Numbered from the stretch's first letter, positions 1 to 9,152 are shown. The stretch is DNA of 64,000 bases from Demequina sp. B12 (GCF_028823635.1 NZ_JAPEHU010000003.1:248001-312000), one strand, 5' to 3'. Numbers and translations: made by a program. Notes: generated by a model not told the origin, from the letters alone.

Positions 1-779
1 TCGACTACCTCAGCGCGCTGCTGTGCGTCACAGGCCTGGGCGGCATTGTGTTTGCGTTCATTGAGCAGCCGAACCTGGGCTGGAGTCATCCCAAAGTCTG
101 GATTCCCGCAGCAGTCGGAGTCGTCGCGTTCATGGCCTTCTTGGTCCGCCAAGCGAAGGTGCCGCGCCCCATGCTGCCGCTGACCATGTTTACTGTGCGG
201 AACTTTGCGTGGGGAAACGTCACCACGGCTTTGGTTTACGGAGCGTTGGCGCTGAACGGCTTCATCCTGGGCGTCTACCTCCAAGAACAGGCGGGACTCT
301 CAGCAACCGCGGCCGGGCTGGCGAGCTTGCCGATCACGCTGATCATGATTGCGCTCAGTTCACGCGTGGGTGCGTGGGCGGGCCGGTGGGGTCCCCGCAT
401 CTTTATGACTGCGGGGCCGCTCGTGATGGCTGTGGGCGCGGCCCTGATGCTGTTGGTGCGTGAGGACTTCCACTACTGGTGGCAGGTGTTCCCCGGCATC
501 GTGGTGTTTGGCTTGGGCCTGACGTTGACAGTGTCTCCGTTGACGTCCGCCATCCTGTCGGTGATCGAGCCCGAACGCTCGGGGATCGCGTCCGCGACCA
601 ACAACGCGATCTCCCGCATCGCCGGGCTCATCGCGGTCGCGCTGATCGGCACCATCGTGGGTGGCACGCTCGACCTCGAGGGCTATCAACGTGCCACGGT
701 CACCACTGCCGCGCTGATGGCAGTGGGTGGCCTGGTCTCGTGGTGGGGCATCCGCAATCCCGGCAAGGACCCGGCCTAG
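1..779 (+). CDS. MFS multidrug exporter, C-terminal part (5' end outside window)
   Basis: The frame is open from the first complete codon and ends in TAG at 777-779, so the start lies upstream of the window. About 260 residues remain with roughly seven hydrophobic helices. The segment ERSGIASATNNAISRIAG is typical of the C-terminal half of 14-helix DHA2 (EmrB/QacA-type) proton-driven drug exporters in the cytoplasmic membrane. The substrate cannot be told. The stop codon overlaps the stop codon of the convergent DUF2254 gene by 3 bp, so the two transcripts must run into each other; no terminator is visible between them. Confidence 0.85.
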   Translation, partial: DYLSALLCVTGLGGIVFAFIEQPNLGWSHPKVWIPAAVGVVAFMAFLVRQAKVPRPMLPLTMFTVRNFAWGNVTTALVYGALALNGFILGVYLQEQAGLSATAAGLASLPITLIMIALSSRVGAWAGRWGPRIFMTAGPLVMAVGAALMLLVREDFHYWWQVFPGIVVFGLGLTLTVSPLTSAILSVIEPERSGIASATNNAISRIAGLIAVALIGTIVGGTLDLEGYQRATVTTAALMAVGGLVSWWGIRNPGKDPA

Positions 780-2053
780 CGGTCGTCTTCGGGCAGGGTA
801 AGGGCCGATGCTCGGGCCCGTTCCGCGGCTTCCGTCACTAGTCGCTGGTCGCCAGGGTCGGTGAGGGCGGCCAGTGCCCGCGCCTGCGCACGCTGTGAAG
901 CACCCGCGAGGACCTCTTGTTCCTGGGCGGTGGCGCGCACCATGAGGTGCGCCACGACCCGCTGGAGACGTAGTCCCACTTCGACAAGGGCCGCACCGTC
1001 GCGGGCAATGGGCCGGAACCCGTCTTCCACGAGGTCGTCGAAGGCCAGTTCGGGCACGTAGAGCCGGTCATAGCGGACCCCGGATTCAGGCTCTGTCTCC
1101 ATGACTCGCGTGAACACTCGCTCCATTGCGTTGAGTGCCTCGATGGCGGTGCCGGGGTCGTTGGTCGAGGGCGAGAGTGCGCGGCTCGCGATCTCGGCGA
1201 GAGCGACTAGTCCCAGGCGCGGGTCCTGTTCGTAGGTGCGGTGCGGTTCTACCAGGAAGGCTCGACTGACCGTGGCGAGTTCGTCGTTGGTGAGAGTCGC
1301 GGAGGACTCGACCCACGCCACCACTTCTGCGGCGCCGACGGTCACACCGGGAAGCACGGCCAGGTGCACATGGGCGTCAACCCGTCGCGCCCAGGAGTTG
1401 AGTTCGTCAAGAGCGACGCCCGTGAGACAGCCGGGGCGCGAAGCCACGATGCGCACAGCGTGTTCAGGAACGACGACAGCGGGCTGCCCTCCCAGTCGCG
1501 GGCGGCGAGCGTAGTCGCACGCAGTGGCGGTCGCGGCGGCTTCCACACGGTCGAGGATGTCCGGCACCCGTCCGAACTCGGTGAGGTGGTGAATCCAGCC
1601 CAGCAGGGTGATCACCACGATGACCACCACGGTAAGGGTCGCGATGAACAGGATGGTCCGGGCACCGTCGCCGAAGATGTCGGTCGCGAGCGCGATGATG
1701 CCCACGACGGCGAAGACAAACGCGCCCAGGAACGTCGAGAGTGCGTTCTGAGAGGTGGGGTCTTCGACAAGAAGCTGAGTGGCACGGGGGGTGGTGCTTT
1801 GTGCGGCGGCGGCGTAGGCGGAGATCATTGCGGTCAGCGAGAACGTGGTGACGGCAAGCATGCTGGTGGCCAAAATCTGCAGGATTTGGCTGACCGAGTC
1901 TTGACCGAACTCCACATCGACGGCGTCATCGAGGGTGGGGCCAAGCCACCAGGCCAGGGCCACCACCGCTACCGCGCCGACCGTGAAGAGTACCGCTCGG
2001 AACCACACTGCGGATGCGAGCCGCGACACCACAGTGCGCCAATGAACTGCCAT
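776..2053 (-). CDS. DUF2254 family membrane protein
   Basis: This 425-residue protein has four hydrophobic helices in its first third (about residues 18-37, 60-82, 104-125, 131-153) followed by a long soluble C-terminal domain. The segment LATSMLAVTTFSLTAMISAY and the conserved order of helices followed by a cytosolic domain match DUF2254, a family of predicted membrane proteins with no established biochemical role. The ATG is preceded by GGGAGG at the correct spacing. The C-terminus overlaps the end of the upstream exporter gene. Function is unknown; involvement in the cell envelope would be a guess. Confidence 0.85.
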   Translation of the reverse strand: MAVHWRTVVSRLASAVWFRAVLFTVGAVAVVALAWWLGPTLDDAVDVEFGQDSVSQILQILATSMLAVTTFSLTAMISAYAAAAQSTTPRATQLLVEDPTSQNALSTFLGAFVFAVVGIIALATDIFGDGARTILFIATLTVVVIVVITLLGWIHHLTEFGRVPDILDRVEAAATATACDYARRPRLGGQPAVVVPEHAVRIVASRPGCLTGVALDELNSWARRVDAHVHLAVLPGVTVGAAEVVAWVESSATLTNDELATVSRAFLVEPHRTYEQDPRLGLVALAEIASRALSPSTNDPGTAIEALNAMERVFTRVMETEPESGVRYDRLYVPELAFDDLVEDGFRPIARDGAALVEVGLRLQRVVAHLMVRATAQEQEVLAGASQRAQARALAALTDPGDQRLVTEAAERARASALTLPEDDR

Positions 2054-2121
2054 CGCTATTGCCTCCCAAAAAGGACCGCGTCTGTCGTTTGCAGACTAAT
2101 CCTTCAAGGAGAGATCGTGGA

Positions 2122-2157
2122 GCGTCGGCCGGCCATTCCCCAATGGCCGACCGACGC
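2122..2157 (-). terminator. Strong hairpin, probable terminator
   Basis: Two 16-nt arms with a single mismatch flank a CCCC loop. It lies 135 nt beyond the end of the 2293-2721 gene and about 70 nt before the DUF2254 start, so it could end the former transcript. It lacks a T tract, so a role as a 5' leader structure of the DUF2254 mRNA is also possible. Confidence 0.55.
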
Positions 2158-2292
2158 AAACCGGGTCTGTTCCGCTGACAGTGAGTGAGTGAAGTACCGT
2201 TCGCAAGGCGACCCTCAGCCTCGTGCGAACACCGTCATCGGGTGTGCCGTACCCGGCTCCGCCCCACCACACTGGGGCGGACACTACTGCGT

Positions 2293-2721
2293 TTATGCGG
2301 GGAGCGCGGCCTCAGCGAAGAGGGGCGTGTGAGGCGCTTCCCAGATGGGTCGGACCGCAGCTTGGAGCTCGCGCGGCTGCGGGTCATGCCAGGCCAGACC
2401 GTGACGTTCAGCAATCGCTGCGACCACGTAGGTCGAGACAGATGCGCGGGGAAACACTGCCTGGCAGCGCCAGACCGGTCCACTCGCGCTGGTGCTCGCG
2501 GGCCACTTCCACGGGCTTCCACGATCAACCTCGATGCCACCGCGACGTGAGGGCCGTTCGGGCCATACGTCGAGTAGGTCTAGCAGAAACGCCCGGATTG
2601 CGGGCGTTGGAGGAGCCACCTCGTTCATAAGGTGCTCGCAGGCCAGTCCGTAGAACTCACGGATCGCCTCGTCGCGTCCGGAGGGGATCTTTCCCTCCCA
2701 CACATGCAGCACATGTCCCAT
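2293..2721 (-). CDS. Conserved hypothetical protein, 142 aa
   Basis: I do not recognise a named family with certainty. The protein is soluble, with no signal peptide or membrane segment. The part VVAAIAERHGLAWHDPQPREL (from about residue 97) has a pattern seen in small actinobacterial proteins that carry ...ERHGLVCYDPQ..., which supports real coding. Codon use is GC-rich and normal for the region. A TAGCGT box lies 8 nt upstream of the ATG, consistent with near-leaderless expression. Several frames on the opposite strand are open across this area but have no family features. Confidence 0.6.
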   Translation of the reverse strand: MGHVLHVWEGKIPSGRDEAIREFYGLACEHLMNEVAPPTPAIRAFLLDLLDVWPERPSRRGGIEVDRGSPWKWPASTSASGPVWRCQAVFPRASVSTYVVAAIAERHGLAWHDPQPRELQAAVRPIWEAPHTPLFAEAALPA

Positions 2722-2980
2722 GGCCAGCCACGCTAGGGAAATGTTCCTGAGAATTTACTCAGATAAGACTCACAGGAGAGAGAATCACCCTGTTACATCG
2801 TTTCGATAACCAAATGTAAGCGTTATCAGGGGCATCAGAGAGGCACTTTGTCTCAAGAGTCAACAATTCACCTTCATTTATCCCACATTCGAGAATGACG
2901 CAGCCCACCACACCCCATCAGGTCGTGAGCGAGGGACAAACGTCACTCCCACCACGCCAGCCCAGGAGTACCCTCAAAGG
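2722..2980. other. AT-rich intergenic stretch
   Basis: About 259 nt without a gene. Positions 2735-2905 are clearly richer in A and T than the surroundings. They contain an inverted repeat with arms TTACAT (2793-2798) and ATGTAA (2814-2819) that could be a regulator site. The right end carries the promoter of the TM2-domain gene. Confidence 0.5.
2969..2974 (+). promoter_or_regulatory. -10 box (TACCCT) of leaderless TM2 gene
   Basis: TACCCT ends exactly 6 nt before the ATG at 2981 and there is no convincing Shine-Dalgarno sequence. In actinobacteria this spacing puts transcription start on the A of ATG. Confidence 0.6.
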
Positions 2981-3223
2981 ATGAACGCACCGCACTCAAG
3001 CGTCGCCTACATCTACAAGCCCAAGTCGCTCGCAGTGGCCTACCTCCTGTGGTTCTTCTTGGGCATTCTGGGCATCCACCAGTTCTACATGGGCAAGGTG
3101 GGGCGAGGCGTGCTCTACCTCTTCACGGGCGCAGTGTTCACCATCGGCTGGTGGGTGGACCTGTTCACCCTGCCGTCGCAGGTCCGCACCATCAACGCAC
3201 AGCGCGCGGTCGGCATCCGCTAA
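2981..3223 (+). CDS. TM2 domain-containing membrane protein
   Basis: An 80-residue protein with two hydrophobic helices separated by a short loop. It has the TM2-domain hallmarks: a start like KSLAVAYLLWFFLGILGIHQ, then FYMGKVGRGVLYLFT and a final WWVDLFTLP with the conserved Asp. TM2 proteins sit in the membrane and their bacterial function is not known. The ATG is 6 nt from a TACCCT box, so the mRNA is probably leaderless. It stands alone; the next gene is on the other strand. Confidence 0.85.
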   Translation: MNAPHSSVAYIYKPKSLAVAYLLWFFLGILGIHQFYMGKVGRGVLYLFTGAVFTIGWWVDLFTLPSQVRTINAQRAVGIR

Positions 3224-3286
3224 CAGCAGCGCTCACCTCAGCGCTTGCCACCATCACACGCCAAGCGCCTACACGTCGCGGAACGC

Positions 3287-3694
3287 CTACAAGCCGTCGA
3301 GCAGCTCCACACCCCACGCAGCCTTTTCTTCAGCCGTGTAGAACGCGGTCCACCCCTCACACTCACCGCCGTGAGCCTCGGCAATCCGCTCCCCCACGTC
3401 AATCGCTTCCCGCAACACGTCCGGAACCATCACCGCATCGCGCCGGTACAGCAGGATCCCCCACTCCTCCACGCCATGACTTGGCGGCACCAATTCCCCC
3501 GGCTCCCGCAACTGTCCTAGCTCTTTGGCAGCGGCTCGCGCCCCTTCTTCGTTTGCGAAGGACAGCGACACTTCCAAGTTCCGCTCAGCGCCAGCATCGG
3601 CTCCTCGCGCCAGGAATGTCTCCCACTGCTGCGCATCATCCGACCACAGTCCATACGGCTCAGTGCGGCGGCGTTTGCGCGAGAACAATCCCAT
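3287..3694 (-). CDS. RraB-like regulator of ribonuclease E family protein
   Basis: The 135-residue protein begins [10 protein letters not shown] and contains the RraB-fold pattern: [18 protein letters not shown] near residue 42 and [20 protein letters not shown] in the second half. RraB proteins of proteobacteria bind RNase E and slow its activity; in actinobacteria the domain is found alone and its partner is not established. A longer in-frame extension of 20 residues exists, but the ATG at 3692-3694 lies 7 nt from a TAGCGT box and gives the usual family N-terminus. It carries one copy of the GCATCGGC octamer inside the coding region. Confidence 0.7.
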   Translation of the reverse strand: MGLFSRKRRRTEPYGLWSDDAQQWETFLARGADAGAERNLEVSLSFANEEGARAAAKELGQLREPGELVPPSHGVEEWGILLYRRDAVMVPDVLREAIDVGERIAEAHGGECEGWTAFYTAEEKAAWGVELLDGL

Positions 3695-3701
3695 GCTGCT
3701 C

Positions 3702-3707
3702 ACGCTA
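3702..3707 (-). promoter_or_regulatory. -10 box (TAGCGT) of leaderless RraB-like gene
   Basis: On the minus strand TAGCGT is followed by 7 nt and then ATG at 3694, supporting the short start and leaderless initiation. Confidence 0.5.
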
Positions 3708-3820
3708 GTACCTCCACGCTGGACCACCGTGCGACTTTGGTCGCGCGACCGCACGGCATTGGAGCCAAAGCCCCCGGTCTTGATAGCGTCGAGTTACCTC
3801 GTCACCGCTGGGAGGTGGGC

Positions 3821-5080
3821 ATGAATGAGACCCTGGTAGGCACCCTGCCACGAGACTTTGGGGTGCACTCAGAGGTTGGCAAACTCCATCAAGTCCTGGT
3901 GTGCTCGCCCGGACTGGCTCACTACCGGCTCACGCCCTCCAACGCGCCGGACCTGCTGTTCGACGACGTCATGTGGGTCGACAACGCTGAACGCGACCAC
4001 GCCGAGTTTGTGGACCTCATGCGCGCCCGCGACATCGATGTGGCCGAGCTGACCTCACTGCTGACAGACATCCTTGCGCTTCCGCACGCACGTGCGTGGC
4101 TCTTGGACCGCAAGATCACTCCCAATGAAGTGGGCCTGGGACTCGTCGAAGACGTACGCGCCTTCCTGGACGCACTCACGCCCGCAGACCTTGCCCGCTA
4201 CGTCTTGGGAGGCCTCTCCACCGGCGACCTGCCCGGCGACTTCACCCCAGCCTCCGTGGCACTGGTCCGCGAAGAGTCCGGCATGCGCGACTACCTCATG
4301 CCACCTCTGCCCAACACCCTGTACACCCGCGACACCACCAGCTGGATCTACAGCGGCGTCACCCTCAACCCCCTGTACTGGCCTGCGCGCCACGCAGAAA
4401 CCCTGGTAATGAAGGCCATCTACACCTTCCACCCCATGTTCGTCGACAAGGTCACCACGTGGTGGGGAGACCCCGAGTTCGATCACGGGCTCGCCACGCT
4501 CGAAGGTGGCGACGTGATGCCGCTGGGTAACGGCGTGGTCCTCATGGGCATGTCAGAGCGCTCCAGCCGGCAAGCCATCACCCAAGTCTCGACCGAACTG
4601 TTCGCCGCCGGCGCCGCAGACCGCATCGTGGTCGCAAAACTGCCACGCATGCGGTCCGCGATGCACCTCGACACCGTCATCACTTTCGCCGCCCCCACCG
4701 TCGCTACGGTGTTCCCCTCCGTCACCGACCACATCGAGACGTACTCCATCTACCCCGGCCACAAGCCCATGGACCTCGACGTCCGGGAAGAGGCCGGGCT
4801 CTTCACCGACGTCCTCGCCCAGGCCATCGGCGCCAAGGACCTGACACTGATCGAAACCAGCGGCGATCACTACGCCGCTGAACGTCAGCAATGGGACGAC
4901 GCCAACAACATCCTCGCGCTCGAACCCGGCGTGGTCGTGGCGTACGACCGCAACACCCAAACCAACAGCGCACTACGCGCCGCCGGTATTGATGTCCTCG
5001 AAATTGTGGGCGCAGAACTTGGCCGCGGGCGTGGCGGCGCCCACTGCATGACACAACCATTGGTACGCGACCCGGCCTGA
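3821..5080 (+). CDS. arcA: Arginine deiminase
   Basis: This enzyme hydrolyses L-arginine to citrulline and ammonia in the cytosol, the first step of the arginine deiminase route, giving ATP or acid resistance. The 419 residues match the family length. Catalytic residues can be placed: Asp171 in YTRDT, Glu228 in LEGGD, His282 and Asp284 in MHLDT, and nucleophile Cys409 in GGAHCMTQP. The start was set at the ATG preceded by a perfect GGAGGT (3811-3816), not at an in-frame codon 28 residues earlier. No ornithine carbamoyltransferase, carbamate kinase or arginine/ornithine antiporter gene lies in the window, so arcA is a stand-alone copy here. A GCATCGGCCC decamer begins directly after the stop codon. 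Confidence 0.97.
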   Translation: MNETLVGTLPRDFGVHSEVGKLHQVLVCSPGLAHYRLTPSNAPDLLFDDVMWVDNAERDHAEFVDLMRARDIDVAELTSLLTDILALPHARAWLLDRKITPNEVGLGLVEDVRAFLDALTPADLARYVLGGLSTGDLPGDFTPASVALVREESGMRDYLMPPLPNTLYTRDTTSWIYSGVTLNPLYWPARHAETLVMKAIYTFHPMFVDKVTTWWGDPEFDHGLATLEGGDVMPLGNGVVLMGMSERSSRQAITQVSTELFAAGAADRIVVAKLPRMRSAMHLDTVITFAAPTVATVFPSVTDHIETYSIYPGHKPMDLDVREEAGLFTDVLAQAIGAKDLTLIETSGDHYAAERQQWDDANNILALEPGVVVAYDRNTQTNSALRAAGIDVLEIVGAELGRGRGGAHCMTQPLVRDPA

Positions 5081-5090
5081 GCATCGGCCC
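5081..5090. repeat. Decamer motif copy GCATCGGCCC
   Basis: Intergenic copy of the over-represented decamer, lying immediately after the arcA stop codon and 70 nt upstream of the next gene. Confidence 0.6.
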
Positions 5091-5160
5091 CCGAATCCTC
5101 AGTGTCGGTACAGCCCCGCCAGGAACCGTGGGCTAGCCTCACAAGTAGCGAGGAGGTGCC

Positions 5161-6900
5161 ATGTCCACGGGCCCCATGAGGCGAGCCATGACACGCCTCA
5201 CACAACCACACACGGCACGCCCCAAGGCCCCCGGGATCACGCAACTGAGTTTCTCTGGCGTGGGGCTCGTGGTAGGGCTGTACTTCTTCTCGATTTCCCT
5301 CACACCGTCCCTCCTGCCCCGCGAAGGCTGGATCCAAGGACTGAACTCGGGCGTCACCTTCACCGTGGGGTACGCCATCGGAGTGGCGCTGTACGCAGTG
5401 GCGCGGTTCTTGACCGTCCCCGCGGCGCGGGGCTGGGTTCGGGCACTCCTGCTCATCGTGTCGCTCGGTGCGATCGCGTTGCAAACAGGCTTCGCCGTGT
5501 GGGCCTACGTGGGATGGCAAAACGACACCCGCGCCAGCTTTGGACTGGACCCGCTATCACCGTGGGTATGGCCCGTGATCGTCATCGTTGCCACCCTGGT
5601 AGCCGCCGCGCTGCTGATCGTGGGCCGCAGCATCCGCACCCTGTTCCGCTGGGCAGACAACATCGTGGACAGGTTTCTCCCCCGGCGCCTCGCAGTAGCG
5701 GTCGTCGCCGTGGTGCTCGGGTCCCTGTTGTGGTGGGTGGCATCGGGTGCGTTCGTCAACGCGTTTTTCACCGTCTCGAACTGGGCGTTCTCAGGCCGCG
5801 ACCTCGACACCAACCCCGGAGCCTCGCAGCCTTTGGACACCCTCAAGTCGGGGTCACCTGAGTCGCTCATGGCGTGGGAAGACCTGGGCCGTCAAGGCCG
5901 CTCCTTCGTGTCGACCGGCCCCACCGCAGACGACATCGACGCCGCCATGGGTGGCGGAGCACGCGAACCCATCCGCGCCTATGTGGGCCTGCGCTCCGCT
6001 GACACATTAGAAGAACGTGCGGACCTGCTGCTGGACGAACTCATCCGGGCCGATGCGTTTGATCGGGAAGTCCTGGTGGTCGCCACCACCACCGGAACGG
6101 GCTATCTGGACCCCCACGGCGTCGACTCGCTTGAGTACCTGTGGAACGGGGACACCGCAATCGCGGGAGCACAGTACTCGTACCTCCCGTCGTGGATCTC
6201 GCTGCTCGCGGACCAGGAGGAGGTGGAAGAGACCTCGCGCGTGATGTTCCGCACCATCCACGACTACTGGTCAACCCTCCCCGATGCGGACCGCCCCCGT
6301 CTGTACCTCTACGGACTGTCCCTGGGCACCACAGGCATCGAAGCAGTGCTGTCGAGTATCGAGATTCTCAACGAACCGATCGACGGCGCCCTCATGACAG
6401 GCCCGCCCTTCCTCAACGAAGTTCACTTTGAACTCACCCGCGACCGGGATCCTGACTCCCCAGCGGCACTGCCAGTCTTCAACAACGGACGCACCGTCAG
6501 GTTCGCGAACGAAGAGGGACTAGCGCCCGGCAATGGGCCCGTGTGGGGAGACACGAAGGTGGTGTACCTCCAGCACGGATCCGACCCGGTGGTGTGGTTC
6601 AACCAGCACCTCGCACTTGCTGAGCCGGCCTGGCTTGCGGAAGGCGAACGCGCACCCGATGTCTCCCCCACCATGGAGTGGTACCCGCTGGTGACAATGT
6701 GGCAAGTCCTACTGGACATGCCCTCATCTGGCGGCGTGCCCGAAGGGTACGGACACTTGTACACGGCGACTGCCAACCTCCACTCCTGGGCAGAAGTGAC
6801 AGACAGCCCGCTCACGGACACCGAGCGCGAGGCGCTGGCCGCCCACCTGGAAGAGCGCGCCACCCTCATTGACGACTACCTCAACCGGATCACTGGCTAG
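5161..6900 (+). CDS. Membrane-anchored alpha/beta-hydrolase family protein
   Basis: The 579-residue protein has about four hydrophobic helices in the first 200 residues and a soluble C-terminal half. The architecture matches the paired actinobacterial alpha/beta-hydrolase N-terminus and catalytic domains (PF15420 plus PF10081). The nucleophile elbow reads YLYGLSLGTTG, with Ser as the expected nucleophile, and the C-terminal part has HGSDPVVWFN and a late conserved region HLYTATANLHSW. The substrate is unknown; a lipid or ester in the membrane is plausible but inferred. A strong GAGGAGGTG precedes the ATG. A hairpin follows the stop codon. Confidence 0.85.
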   Translation: MSTGPMRRAMTRLTQPHTARPKAPGITQLSFSGVGLVVGLYFFSISLTPSLLPREGWIQGLNSGVTFTVGYAIGVALYAVARFLTVPAARGWVRALLLIVSLGAIALQTGFAVWAYVGWQNDTRASFGLDPLSPWVWPVIVIVATLVAAALLIVGRSIRTLFRWADNIVDRFLPRRLAVAVVAVVLGSLLWWVASGAFVNAFFTVSNWAFSGRDLDTNPGASQPLDTLKSGSPESLMAWEDLGRQGRSFVSTGPTADDIDAAMGGGAREPIRAYVGLRSADTLEERADLLLDELIRADAFDREVLVVATTTGTGYLDPHGVDSLEYLWNGDTAIAGAQYSYLPSWISLLADQEEVEETSRVMFRTIHDYWSTLPDADRPRLYLYGLSLGTTGIEAVLSSIEILNEPIDGALMTGPPFLNEVHFELTRDRDPDSPAALPVFNNGRTVRFANEEGLAPGNGPVWGDTKVVYLQHGSDPVVWFNQHLALAEPAWLAEGERAPDVSPTMEWYPLVTMWQVLLDMPSSGGVPEGYGHLYTATANLHSWAEVTDSPLTDTEREALAAHLEERATLIDDYLNRITG

Positions 6901-6918
6901 CAACCGCGACCGGCGGTA

Positions 6919-6939
6919 GGCCCGGATTCGACCCGGGCC
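6919..6939 (+). terminator. Short GC-rich hairpin after the hydrolase gene
   Basis: GGCCCGG and CCGGGCC arms enclose a 7-nt loop just after the stop codon and just before the antiporter promoter. No T tract follows. Confidence 0.5.
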
Positions 6940-6955
6940 ACAACAAAGGGCCACG

Positions 6956-6961
6956 TAGAAT
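6956..6961 (+). promoter_or_regulatory. -10 box (TAGAAT) of leaderless antiporter gene
   Basis: TAGAAT is followed by exactly 6 nt and the ATG at 6968; no ribosome binding site is visible in between. Confidence 0.65.
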
Positions 6962-6967
6962 GTCCCA

Positions 6968-8653
6968 ATGTTGCACCACGCCCCTCTCCTGACGACCATG
7001 GCCGTCGGTCTGGTGCTGGCCTTCGTCTTCGGCTTCCTTGCCCAGAAGATGCGCTTGTCCCCCATCGTGGGATACCTCGCCGCAGGCTTGCTCATTGGCC
7101 CCTACACCCCCGGATTTGTGGGCGACACGGACGTTGCATACGAGTTGTCGGAGATCGGCGTCATCCTGCTGATGTTCGGCGTGGGACTGCATTTCTCCTT
7201 CAAGGACCTCCTTGCCGTCAAGAAGGTCGCCATCCCCGGCGCCGTCCTCCAGATGACGGCAGCCACCGCCCTCGGCACCGGCGTAGGGCTGTGGCTCGAC
7301 TGGGGCCTGGGGGCATCGCTGCTCTTTGGTCTGGCGCTTTCCGTTGCCTCAACCGTGGTCATGCTGCGCGCGCTTGAGGACAAGCAACTGTTGGATACGC
7401 GCGCAGGCCACATCGCGGTGGGGTGGCTGATCGTTGAGGACCTCGCCATGGTGATCGCACTTGTGGTGATCCCTGTCCTGGCCGTGGACGCCAACAGCCC
7501 CGGTGCCATCGTGGGCGAGCTGGCGTGGACCATCCTCCGTGTCGCGATCTTCGTTGCGCTCATGCTCATTGTGGGCAAACGCGTGATCCCCTGGCTGCTG
7601 GCCAGAGTCGCTGACACGGGATCGCGGGAACTCTTCACGCTTTCTGTCCTGGCGATAGGCATGGGTGTCGCTGTGGGCGCCGCGTGGCTCTTCGAAGTGT
7701 CGTTCGCCTTGGGCGCGTTCTTTGCCGGCATGATCATGCGTGAATCCGACCTGTCCCACCGCGCTGCTGAAGACTCCCTGCCCCTGCGAGACGCGTTCGC
7801 GGTCCTGTTCTTCGTGTCCGTGGGCATGCTGGTGGACTGGCGCATCGTCCTTGAAGCGCCCGTCGCGCTCCTGGTGACGACTCTCGTCATCGTGGTGGGT
7901 AAGACTGTGGTCGCCTTTGGCCTGGTCCGCATCATGAAGTACTCGCGGCGCATGTCACTCGTGGTTGCGGTGTCGCTCGCCCAGATTGGCGAGTTCTCCT
8001 TCATTCTGGTGACCCTGGGTGGCGAGTACGAGATCCTTCCCCAGGACGCCCAAGACCTGGTCCTGGGCGGCGCAATCCTGTCGATCATGCTGAACCCCTT
8101 GCTGTTCGCTTGGGCTGGCCGCTTCTACCGTGACGCTCACGATCCGGACCTCCCCGGTGGAGATGTCGAAGGAGACGCCGATGCCGTCCAGGCCTACAGC
8201 GGCCCTGAGCATGTGATGGTGGTGGGCTTTGGCAGGGTCGGTACGCGTGTGGCGACCACCCTGTGGCAGGAAGGTGTGCCCACGGTGGTGGTTGCGGACG
8301 ACGAAAATGTGGTGAAGGCACTGAGGGAGGACGGCCAGCAAGCCATCTTGGGCAATGCAGTGCGCTCCAAGGTGCTGAAGGCCGCGGGGCTCGAACAAGC
8401 CACCACTGTGTTGGTCGCCATTCACGATCCTTTGAATGCGGGCGCGATTGTCTCCAAGATCAAGAAGCTCAGCCCTGACACGCGCGTGATTGCCCGCGGC
8501 CACGGCGACACCGATGTGGCCTATCTCGAGGAACTGGGAGCTGATCGGGTGCTCGTGGGTGTCTATGAGGTCGCAGACCTGATGGCTACCGATGTCATGT
8601 CCGACACCCCAGTACCAAAGGCAGATCCCGACGACCGCCAGGCGACAACGTAG
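6968..8653 (+). CDS. CPA2-type cation/proton antiporter (YbaL/KefB-like) with TrkA-N domain
   Basis: The first roughly 385 residues form a 12-13 helix Na+/H+ exchanger domain starting LVLAFVFGFLAQKMRLSPIV, with the typical GYLAAGLLIGPYTPGF loop. From about residue 415 a TrkA-N (RCK) nucleotide-binding domain follows, with the dinucleotide-binding pattern VVGFGRVGTRVA and later ILGNAVRSKVLKAAGL. The 561-residue length and order match YbaL/KefB-type potassium or sodium proton antiporters of the CPA2 superfamily. The cation cannot be decided. It likely helps pH or potassium homeostasis under ligand control through the RCK domain. The downstream MarR-like gene starts 21 nt later but has its own -10 box. 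Confidence 0.92.
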   Translation: MLHHAPLLTTMAVGLVLAFVFGFLAQKMRLSPIVGYLAAGLLIGPYTPGFVGDTDVAYELSEIGVILLMFGVGLHFSFKDLLAVKKVAIPGAVLQMTAATALGTGVGLWLDWGLGASLLFGLALSVASTVVMLRALEDKQLLDTRAGHIAVGWLIVEDLAMVIALVVIPVLAVDANSPGAIVGELAWTILRVAIFVALMLIVGKRVIPWLLARVADTGSRELFTLSVLAIGMGVAVGAAWLFEVSFALGAFFAGMIMRESDLSHRAAEDSLPLRDAFAVLFFVSVGMLVDWRIVLEAPVALLVTTLVIVVGKTVVAFGLVRIMKYSRRMSLVVAVSLAQIGEFSFILVTLGGEYEILPQDAQDLVLGGAILSIMLNPLLFAWAGRFYRDAHDPDLPGGDVEGDADAVQAYSGPEHVMVVGFGRVGTRVATTLWQEGVPTVVVADDENVVKALREDGQQAILGNAVRSKVLKAAGLEQATTVLVAIHDPLNAGAIVSKIKKLSPDTRVIARGHGDTDVAYLEELGADRVLVGVYEVADLMATDVMSDTPVPKADPDDRQATT

Positions 8654-8662
8654 ACACGGAAG

Positions 8663-8668
8663 TAGCCT
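8663..8668 (+). promoter_or_regulatory. -10 box (TAGCCT) of leaderless gene
   Basis: TAGCCT lies 6 nt before the ATG at 8675. This favours the ATG over the overlapping GTG three bases upstream. Confidence 0.55.
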
Positions 8669-8674
8669 GAGGTG

Positions 8675-9097
8675 ATGAGCACCCCTTCTGCATCCTCGAG
8701 CCGCCTTGACGCCCTGGTACGCCAGCTCGAAGCTGCGCTAAGCCACGCCTTTGATGAGGCACTTGCGGACCGTTCCACCACTCGGGTGGAGTTCCTGATG
8801 CTGTCTGTCTTGGCACATGCGGATCACCCGCTGACATGGGAGGAGGTCGAGGCTCGCATGCCCGCGCAGCTAGGACCTGCCACCCTCACCGAGGCGTGGA
8901 CGGGTTTGATGTCAGGCCACTGGGCCACGGACGGTAGCGACGGTCGTACGATCACCGCGGACGGCCAGGAAGCGCTCGAGGGTCTGCACTCCGACATTGA
9001 GGACATTCACGAGCGCGCAGCCTCCGGTGTCACCAACGAGGACTACGCGACCGCGGTCGCCGTCATGGAGACGATGCTCACCAACCTCACGGACTAG
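8675..9097 (+). CDS. Small winged-helix-like (MarR-type) regulator, putative
   Basis: A 140-residue soluble protein with mainly helical composition. The middle part, RVEFLMLSVLAHADHPLTWEEVEARM followed by a T-x-A-W segment and a DGRTITADGQEAL turn, resembles the winged-helix layout of MarR-like regulators: helix, recognition helix, beta-wing, then dimerisation helix. I see no strong family motif, so the assignment is tentative. The ATG is 6 nt from a TAGCCT box. A strong hairpin follows. Confidence 0.5.
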   Translation: MSTPSASSSRLDALVRQLEAALSHAFDEALADRSTTRVEFLMLSVLAHADHPLTWEEVEARMPAQLGPATLTEAWTGLMSGHWATDGSDGRTITADGQEALEGLHSDIEDIHERAASGVTNEDYATAVAVMETMLTNLTD

Positions 9098-9115
9098 CCT
9101 CACCCCGCGCATGGC

Positions 9116-9152
9116 GAAGGCCCGCCTCACCACAACAGTGAAGCGGGCCTTC
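9116..9152. terminator. Bidirectional terminator hairpin
   Basis: Arms GAAGGCCCGCCTCAC (9116-9130) and GTGAAGCGGGCCTTC (9138-9152) pair with one mismatch around a 7-nt loop. It sits between two convergent genes and can serve both. Confidence 0.85.

Noticed and set aside
1241-2188. Long open frame on the plus strand opposite the DUF2254 gene
   Set aside because: Composition is rich in Gly, Arg and His without family features, as expected for the antisense of a GC-rich gene.
2185-2630. Overlapping plus-strand frames opposite the 2293-2721 gene
   Set aside because: No recognisable motifs and no ribosome sites; the minus-strand gene has family-like features.
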